This document shows, piece by piece, positions 58,614 through 64,000 of a DNA stretch of 64,000 bases. The DNA is from Takakia lepidozioides (taxonomy: Eukaryota > Streptophyta > Takakiopsida > Takakiales > Takakiaceae), in the NCBI GenBank assembly GCA_030704615.1, contig CM060733.1:52080001-52144000 (forward strand), given 5' to 3'. Within the stretch, counting starts at the first letter, position 1. Every line of letters starts with the position of its first letter. The notes beneath the pieces were generated by a model. It was not told the origin of the DNA. It saw only the letters and a list, made by a program, of their open reading frames with translations, and searched no databases. The translations under genes and the position numbers were made by a program.

Positions 58614-58810
58614 CAACCTCGTGTCAACACGAGGTTTACTTGAAGTTCTCCAAATCCCCCTTGTGTCGACACGAGGTTGATTTTAGTTCTCGGAAAACAA
58701 CATCGTGTCAACACGAAGTTCATTTTTGTTCCAGGAAAACAACCTCGTGTTAACACAAGGTTTACTTGAAGTTCTCCAAATCCCCCTTGTGTCGACACAA
58801 GGTTCATTTC
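58614..58810. repeat. CTCGTGT/ACACGAG palindromes downstream of the E2 transposase
   Basis: Five units of AACCTCGTGT, two bases, ACACGAGGTT or close variants, spaced 40-45 bp with conserved TTACTTGAAGTTCTCCAAAT spacers. Related to the intron palindromes by a change in the arm (TTGCG to CTCGTG). Confidence 0.85.
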
Positions 58811-59019
58811 AGTTCTACGAAATGAAGCTCCTATTAACAGAAGGTTGAACTCCAGGAAAGCCCAAAACCCGTCATCCGTTTCACCTTCATGTGGTGAAAT
58901 CAGCAGTTGGGGGCTCCACGGTTATAGGCCCACCTTCTTTGTGGTGACGTGGCATGACCTGGACCAGGCTCACGCCATGTCAGCATCTGCGCCATGTCAG
59001 CAGCGTGAGCGTAGGCTCA

Positions 59020-59088
59020 CGCCACATCATCGTTGTGTGAGCGTACGCTCACGCGCTCACGCGCCGGGCTCACGCGGTAGCGTCGTTG
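59020..59088 (-). repeat. Right terminal repeat region of E2
   Basis: Read inward: CAACGACGCTACCGCGTGAG, then GCGTGAGC units. Imperfect inverted match to 48543-48605. Confidence 0.8.
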
Positions 59089-59097
59089 AGGCAGAAG
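59089..59097 (+). repeat. Target-site duplication of E2, right
   Basis: Second copy of AGGCAGAAG; the protease frame restarts here. Confidence 0.9.
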
Positions 59098-59631
59098 CTT
59101 GGTCTAAGTAACATGAAACCAGCCACATTTACAGTAACAATGGAAGATCAAAGAAGTGTACAGCCATTGGGATTGATAAGAGGAGTTAAGATACAGATTC
59201 AAAAGATGATCTTTATGATCATAGTAACTGTGTTGAAAATGGATGAAGTCATGGAAGCTTACTTCTTATTGTTGGGACGACCGTGGCTGAAACAGGCCAG
59301 GGTATTCCATGACTGGAATTCCCAGTTACTAACTGTGCATGATGGGATGCACAAGATCCAAATCACCACTAAGAAATCTAGTAGACTACCTGCTACGAGA
59401 AGACCTCGATGGGTCAGGGAATATGACTGGAGGGGAGGACTTGATGAGGAGCAGGAAACTACCCTGTTCGCTGCACACCCAGAGTGGAAGCAGGTTGCAG
59501 AGATGCAATTGGAAGGCCTAAGTTGTTTAAAAGGTATCTGCTGTGGTGTAGTGACAGCAACACCAATTAAAGGTGAAACAAGCAGTTACCCACCACATAT
59601 GAAGAAAGAGAGGGAGAAATGGAAATCCTAG
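59089..59631 (+). pseudogene. Protease C-terminal part and linker of gypsy B
   Basis: Continues the frame cut at 48542: LRQKLGLSNMKPATFTVTME, LLLGRPWLKQARVFHDW, then a pol linker up to a stop at 59629. LLLGRPWL is the usual I-LGxPWL end of the protease. Confidence 0.85.
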
Positions 59632-59639
59632 AGGAACCA

Positions 59640-60557
59640 GCCATTGTGAGTTTACAGGATAAAGTGGTGACTGGATGGACAATCACAGCTGATGAGCAGG
59701 TGAGAGAAGTGAATGTGGGAACTGAAGGGGAACCGAGGATGGTGAAGGTAGGGGCTGATTTGGAGCCATAATTCTTTGAGGAAGCTAAAAGTCTGTTCAT
59801 CAAATACAGAGATGTATTTGCTTGGAGCTACGAGGATCTGAAAGGGATACCACCTGAGATCTGTCAGCATAAGATTGAACTGGAACCAGGGTCAGTACCA
59901 ATCAAACAGGCAAGGTACAGAATGAATCCCAACTATGCACAGAAGGTTGGAGAAGAGATCAAGAAGTTGGCTGAGGCTAAGTTTATATACCCGATAGAGT
60001 ATACAACTTGGTTGTCACCCATTGTGATAGTTCCCAAGAAGAATGGTAAACTGAGAGTTTGTGTGAACTATAAGAAGTTGAATGCTTGTACAAAGAAAGA
60101 TCCTTTCCCTTTGCCATTCACAGAAGCGGTATTGGACACTGTGGCAGGCCATGAGATGTACTCATTCATGGATGGCTTCAGTGGTTATAATCAAGTGCAA
60201 GTGGCAGAAGAAGACCAGGGAAAGACAGCTTTCATCATAGACTGGGGTGCTTATGCATACAAAGTCATGCCTTTTGGACTTTGTAATGCACCAGCAACCT
60301 TTCAGAGAGTGATAAGTGAATCTTGCACGAGTTTGAGTTCGAAGTTATTTACAAGCCTGGCCGTTTGCATCTTGTGGCAGATCACTTGTCACGCCTATCA
60401 ACAGGAGAGCCCGCCACAGGAGTAGACGACCAATTACCTGATGCGAGTTTATTTGCGGTGGAGGTGCCGGGAAGTGCAGATGACTGGTTAGATTGGCAGT
60501 GGCCAATCAGATACTACCTTACTCATGGTCAGTGCCCACCTAGTTATGGTAAGGAGT
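59640..60557 (+). pseudogene. Reverse transcriptase of gypsy B, fused to RNase H remnant
   Basis: RDVFAWSYEDLKGIPPEI, FIYPIEYTTWLSPIVIVPKK, RVCVNYKKLNACTKKDPFPL, YSFMDGFSGYNQVQVAE and MPFGLCNAPATFQRVI are RT motifs in order. Directly after FQRVI (about 60320) the text becomes HEFEFEVIYKPGRLHLVADH, the end of RNase H. The YxDD box and most of RNase H are gone, so an internal deletion of roughly 200 codons is implied. A stop at 59769 precedes the RT. Confidence 0.88.
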
Positions 60558-60595
60558 AGAGGAAGAGAATCGCTATCAAGGCTTTACCTTATACT

Positions 60596-62028
60596 ATGGT
60601 AGGGGGCAGAATGTATAAGCTAGGACCTGATGGAGTACTTAAACGATGCTTGTACCACCATGAAGTAAATAAAGTTTTGGAGGAAGTTCATAAAGGAGTG
60701 GCTGGAGGTCATTTTGGAGAAGAGACTACCAGTAGAAAGATACTACTTGCAGGTTACTGGTGGCCTACTTTGTTCAAGGATGTACACAAGTATTGTTAGA
60801 GTTGTGATGATTGTCAGAGGCTATGACCATTGCAAAGATCTGGGAAGATGGCTTTGCATCCTACGATGCCTACTGAACCATTTCACAAATGGGGACTAGA
60901 CTTTGTTGGACCAATTAACCCACCAACCAAGAATACACAGAACAAGTATATAATCACAGCCACTGATTATACTACAAAGTGGGTGGAAGCTAAAGCTCTG
61001 AGGGACAACACAGCTAAGTCCACAGCAAGGATCCTGTATGAGAACATACTTACACGATTTGGCTGTCCCCTGGAATTTATCAGTGACCAGGGAAGTCACT
61101 TCATTATGAGACCATTGAACTATTGACTAAAGAGTTCATGATTGTACATAGGAAGAGTACAACATATTACCCACAGGGTAATGGGCAGGCAGAGGCTACC
61201 AACAAAATACTATGTATTATTTTGGCTAAGATAGTCAATGCAAACAGTATAGATTGGGATACAAATCTGCTGACAGCTTTGTGGTCTTACAGGACTTCAT
61301 ATAAAGTCACCACTAAGTATACACCATTCCAATTAGTTTATGGTATGGAAGCTTTACTTCCAGTGGAATTCTTGTTACCTACCATGAGAACTGAATGGGG
61401 AAAGAGAATGGAATTGGAAGATTCAATTAAGGTCAGGAAACATGAATTATACCATGTGGAAGAAGTACGTGCTGATGCAGCTGCTAACATGACCAGAATT
61501 CAGATGAAGAGGAAGGATCAATTTGATGAAGGTAAATTAAAGACTTTTAAGTCGGGAGATTTGGTACTGTGGTTGCAGAAGAAGGGGAAGATTAAAGCTT
61601 CTAAGCTTAAATCACCATGGAAAGGACCTTATGTCATACAGAAGATGTATGATAATAACACCGCCATGTTACAAACCATTAACAAAGAAATGCTGGGAAG
61701 AGTCAATGCCAATAAGTTGAAGGGGTACAGTGGTATCCATGACAAACCATTGCAGCACAATTTGCATGTTGAAACGCAAAAACAGTTACGGGCTACGCCA
61801 CTGATATCAACGGAGTACGGAGCACTTGTCGCTAAGCCGAGCGTGTATGACCAGGGCGGGAAGTACAGGTGTTTGCATAGATATCACAACCCAACACAGC
61901 GTGACACAGCCTATCACAGCCCATCACAGCGTGACACAGCCTATCACAGCCCATCACAGTGTCACACAGCCTATCACAGCCCACCACAGTGCCACACAAC
62001 TTGTCACAGCCCAACACAGCCCATGTAG
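60596..62028 (+). pseudogene. Integrase of gypsy B
   Basis: H2C2 zinc domain: YHHEVNKVLEEVHKGVAGGH, GYWWPTLFKDVHKYC, a TAG, then SCDDCQ. Catalytic core: FHKWGLDFVGPI (D1), FISDQGSHF (D2), a frame break near 61125, then STTYYPQGNGQAEATNK (E). The C-terminal half contains RKHELYHVEEVRADAAANMT and the GPY-type module KGPYVIQKMYDNNTAMLQTI. No chromodomain follows. Two stops or frame changes inactivate it. Confidence 0.88.
61888..62022 (+). repeat. 30-bp tandem repeat at the pol 3' end
   Basis: About four and a half units of CACAGCCCATCACAGCGTGA plus ten more bases, in frame with integrase (YHSPSQ repeated). Confidence 0.9.
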
Positions 62029-62049
62029 GTTACACAGTCCATCAGGTCA

Positions 62050-62967
62050 GTGACAGGTGGACGCGGATTAACGTCAGAAAGGTGGCCATCAAGTGAAGAA
62101 GAAGTTTGGAAGTCAAACTTGGAGAATATGCCACGCGGAGAGGGGAAGTCGGGGGCATGTCTAGAAACGGACACGTGGTCACTAAGGCGAAGCACACCGC
62201 ACTACATCGATTGCAAGAGTGGGACTCATCATGCAAGAGGACAAATCGGGCCATCAAAGTACCTACCCGGTACTTCAGCTAAGACTATTTGTGGGCCCAT
62301 TAATGCATTCAAAGTAAGGGTAATGGAACCCTTTCCGAGTACAGAAAAGATGGACCTATGCCACATGTGCTGTCCTACAGGACATTCCAGGTGGGAATGT
62401 CCACGGAGGAGGGTGGAATTAAGAAGTTACCTAAGCAGGCAACAGCCAATGAGGAGTGAAAATTACATGCAGGTGGTTCCCTCCAAGAAACAAGAACAAG
62501 AAGTAGGAAGTGTTATGAGCGGAAGAGTCGGGGTGGCTCCGAATAGCCAGTATCTCGACGGAAGGGGCAATCAAAGCACTAGCTTTGTAGCTATGGCGGA
62601 TGTAACGGATTACACACTCGCTTTACTTCTCACGCAGTGGCACAAGGACGGACGAATTGAGAGTACATTTTCTCTCACTCGATACTTGCAAGCCCCACAG
62701 GCTTACACGCACTTACCTGTTCCATTCTGTGCCAACCATACCTTCATGCTCTGTGCCCTGCAAGCTTTCCTTCAGCTGTTTCAAACAAAGCCTTTTTGTT
62801 TGTCTAGAATGAAGAGAGTGAGGGGAATGGAGGATATCAGGGTGAACAACACCACGATTCTGCAGAAGCAAACAATTGCTACACCGCAGGCAGTGCAGCT
62901 ACTAAGGGAGTTGCGATTGGGGGGCTGCTACGCAAGGACTGGTCTTTGCATCATCGGCAGTATATGA
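62050..62967 (+). CDS. ORF downstream of integrase with CCHC knuckle
   Basis: A 305-codon open frame with CHMCCPTGHSRWECP (CCHC) near residue 112, then a non-descript region (LTQWHKDGRIESTFSLTRYL). The knuckle suggests nucleic-acid binding. Its place between integrase and the element's 3' end is that of extra ORFs in Tat/Athila-like elements. I cannot name the domain. Confidence 0.5.
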   Translation: MTGGRGLTSERWPSSEEEVWKSNLENMPRGEGKSGACLETDTWSLRRSTPHYIDCKSGTHHARGQIGPSKYLPGTSAKTICGPINAFKVRVMEPFPSTEKMDLCHMCCPTGHSRWECPRRRVELRSYLSRQQPMRSENYMQVVPSKKQEQEVGSVMSGRVGVAPNSQYLDGRGNQSTSFVAMADVTDYTLALLLTQWHKDGRIESTFSLTRYLQAPQAYTHLPVPFCANHTFMLCALQAFLQLFQTKPFCLSRMKRVRGMEDIRVNNTTILQKQTIATPQAVQLLRELRLGGCYARTGLCIIGSI

Positions 62968-63356
62968 TTCAATTTCTTCAGAACTTTGAGCCTCGGACGG
63001 GAGTTACCCAGGTGAGGGGAGTAGATATTGAAATTACTCCCCAATACTTGCAACAATTGTTTGATTTGCCATCAGGTCATGTCGATGTGGATGAGCACAG
63101 GGCAAGATTGCAGATAGGGAAATTATTCCAAGAAGGGAGTTTCTTTAAAACTCAAGGTTATGCTTGTACCAAAGCCAAGTACCCAGGGCTCAGAGAAGTT
63201 GGCCAAATATTGAACGTTCTGTTTGCCATGAAACAGAACCAACAGTATTTGAGCAGGTCATTCACAGAGGAGATCCTGAAAGCTTTGAGGGGAAAGGATG
63301 TAGCTTGGGCGGAGTTAATGTACAATGGTCTGGTGGACGAGATGAAGAGATTATAG
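62946..63356 (+). CDS. Second downstream ORF of gypsy B
   Basis: 136 codons: FLQNFEPRTGVTQVRGVDIE, ITPQYLQQLFDLPSGHVDVD, FTEEILKALRGKDVAWAEL. The pattern of an I-TP/T-x-x-I-x-x-LF-x-LP segment recalls ORF1-type proteins of plant gypsy elements, a weak resemblance. It overlaps the previous ORF by 22 bp in another frame and may be its continuation after a frameshift. Confidence 0.45.
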   Translation: MHHRQYMIQFLQNFEPRTGVTQVRGVDIEITPQYLQQLFDLPSGHVDVDEHRARLQIGKLFQEGSFFKTQGYACTKAKYPGLREVGQILNVLFAMKQNQQYLSRSFTEEILKALRGKDVAWAELMYNGLVDEMKRL

Positions 63357-63383
63357 GGCACTGCTGCTAAGTCTCCGATCATT

Positions 63384-63634
63384 GTGTCTGGTCCAATCAT
63401 TGCCCAAATCAGTATTGACTCTTGCATACTTGATATTCGGGAACGTAAGGAGATGGGAGTGTTTGAGGCAGTAACCACTGCAATTGAAGAGGAGGGCTCT
63501 TCACATAGTGAGGGTGGACTGGCAAGAAAACACCAGTCTAAGAGACAGAAGCAGGGTATGACTGTAGTGGCGGATCCACTGGCTTCACGGAAACTGCAAG
63601 ATGATGTTTCCCAAGCTCTTGTGGAGGATGGGAG
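63384..63634 (+). pseudogene. Third downstream ORF, interrupted by E3
   Basis: Open frame SGPIIAQISIDSCILDIRER, then an acidic/serine stretch and ASRKLQDDVSQALVEDG. At 63635 the sequence switches to the E3 terminus. It probably continues the previous ORF. Confidence 0.5.
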
Positions 63635-64000
63635 GTTTGCTATTTCATGAGCATGAGCGGCATGAGCGGCATGAGCGGCATGAGCAGATTAGTAACACAA
63701 TCGGTTTTCATGAGCAGAAGTACAAATTTCGAAAATAAAAAACAATAAAAAACAATAATTTAATGCAATGTGTCAGGAAAAACAAATATATTATTCGGCC
63801 CCTTGAAGGGAAAATTGCACTTTTGACAGTTGTGCTCCTGAAATTTCGTCTTCCGCTCATACCAATTCCCAGCGACATGTGCAAATATGGCGCCGAATTT
63901 CGCGGTAATAGGGTCCGTAACCTGAAAAAACGGCGACGTATTTCGCGGCAATAGGTCTCTCTGGCGAAAAATGGTGCCGAATTCCACGGCTATAGGTCCC
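63635..64000 (+). mobile_element. Mutator-like element E3, left end
   Basis: Begins GTTTGCTATTTCATGAGC exactly as E1 and follows E1 base for base with few changes up to the window end (TTCGGCCCCTTGAAGGG, GGCGCCGAATTTCGCGG, CGCGGCAATAGG). It has four GGCATGAGC-type units against two in E1. The body lies outside the window. The target sequence next to it is GAGGATGGGAG. Confidence 0.9.

Larger units (their letters stand above)
48543..59088. mobile_element. Mutator-like element E2 with ParB-methylase and SWIM transposase genes
   Basis: A 10.5-kb insertion flanked by the 9-bp repeat AGGCAGAAG (48534-48542, 59089-59097). Removing one copy plus the insert restores the protease frame of gypsy B (DQLRQK|LGLSNM). 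The inverted ends share CGCGTGAGCC and carry several GTGAGC units. Gene content equals E1 but in mirror orientation: ParB-methylase on the minus strand (54394-49393) and transposase on the plus strand (54966-58432), head to head with about 570 bp between them. The palindromes differ from those of E1. Both genes contain frameshifts. Confidence 0.92.
45549..63634 (+). mobile_element. Ty3/gypsy LTR retrotransposon B, decayed, split by E2
   Basis: Plus-strand order: upstream ORFs (45549-46512), gag with three CCHC knuckles (46527-48190), protease (48422-48542, continued 59089-59631), RT and a fused RNase H end (59640-60557), integrase (60596-62028), and downstream ORFs (62050-63634). Extra ORFs before gag and after integrase fit the Tat/Athila-like branch. 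The RT text (DVFAWSYEDLKGI) also points there. LTRs and a primer site were not found, so the outer edges are only the coding limits. Nested elements: E2 in the protease and E3 in the downstream ORF. Confidence 0.8.

Noticed and set aside
61826-62053. Alternative-frame ORF in the 30-bp tandem repeat
   Set aside because: A by-product of the tandem repeat at the integrase C-terminus.

Overview
This is a repeat-dense eukaryotic nuclear segment, most likely from a streptophyte (charophyte alga, bryophyte, lycophyte or fern; the sequence does not decide which). The evidence is a plant-style Ty3/gypsy element with an initiator-tRNA-Met primer binding site, several non-LTR retrotransposon families, Mutator-like DNA transposons with a SWIM-type transposase, genes with short GT-AG introns, and an ORF with a Dof-like zinc finger (Dof is a green-lineage fold). 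I found no rRNA, tRNA gene, CRISPR array or bacterial operon, and no clearly intact single-copy host gene.

Layout. 1-2808: 5' half of an intact-looking Ty3/gypsy element (A, minus strand). 3315-5870: 3' end of a decayed LINE. 5871-9295: AT-rich DNA without genes. 9296-10316: a 1-kb element with 210-bp terminal inverted repeats. 10317-23005, 27580-31030 and 43678-45205: a mosaic of one repeat family. Its pieces recur in direct and inverted order and carry exon fragments of a RAD5/SHPRH-like SNF2-RING protein plus an ORF with a Dof-like finger. Inside this mosaic lie two oppositely oriented parts of a C2H2-finger non-LTR retrotransposon (19969-21580 and 23423-24852). 45549-63634: a second, decayed Ty3/gypsy element (B, plus strand).

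The main discovery is a family of Mutator-like transposons, seen four times: E4 (24871-27570), E1 (31031-43677), E2 (48543-59088) and E3 (63635 to the window end). Three have visible 9-11 bp target-site duplications. The two long copies hold the same two genes in divergent orientation. One is a WRKY-GCM1/MULE/SWIM-type transposase. The other is a multi-exon gene that joins a ParB/Srx-like module (VWDGNHRLLAW) to a DNA-methyltransferase-like module in beta-class order (motif IV, then motif I). ParB-methylase fusions are known from bacteria and phages. Here the gene has introns at conserved positions and rides on a eukaryotic transposon. Each long element also carries its own array of palindromes (GGCGCC-centred in E1, TTGCGT/ACGCAA-centred in E2) around and inside the methylase gene. 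The short copy E4 kept only the methylase half.

Order of events: E1 landed in a copy of the Dof-like ORF (an uninterrupted paralogue lies at 14277-14337), E2 landed in the protease codons of gypsy B (the reading frame resumes on the far side), and E3 landed in the ORF downstream of gypsy B pol. Most coding copies now contain frameshifts or stops, so these are relics or non-autonomous copies, except perhaps gypsy A and the Dof-like ORF.
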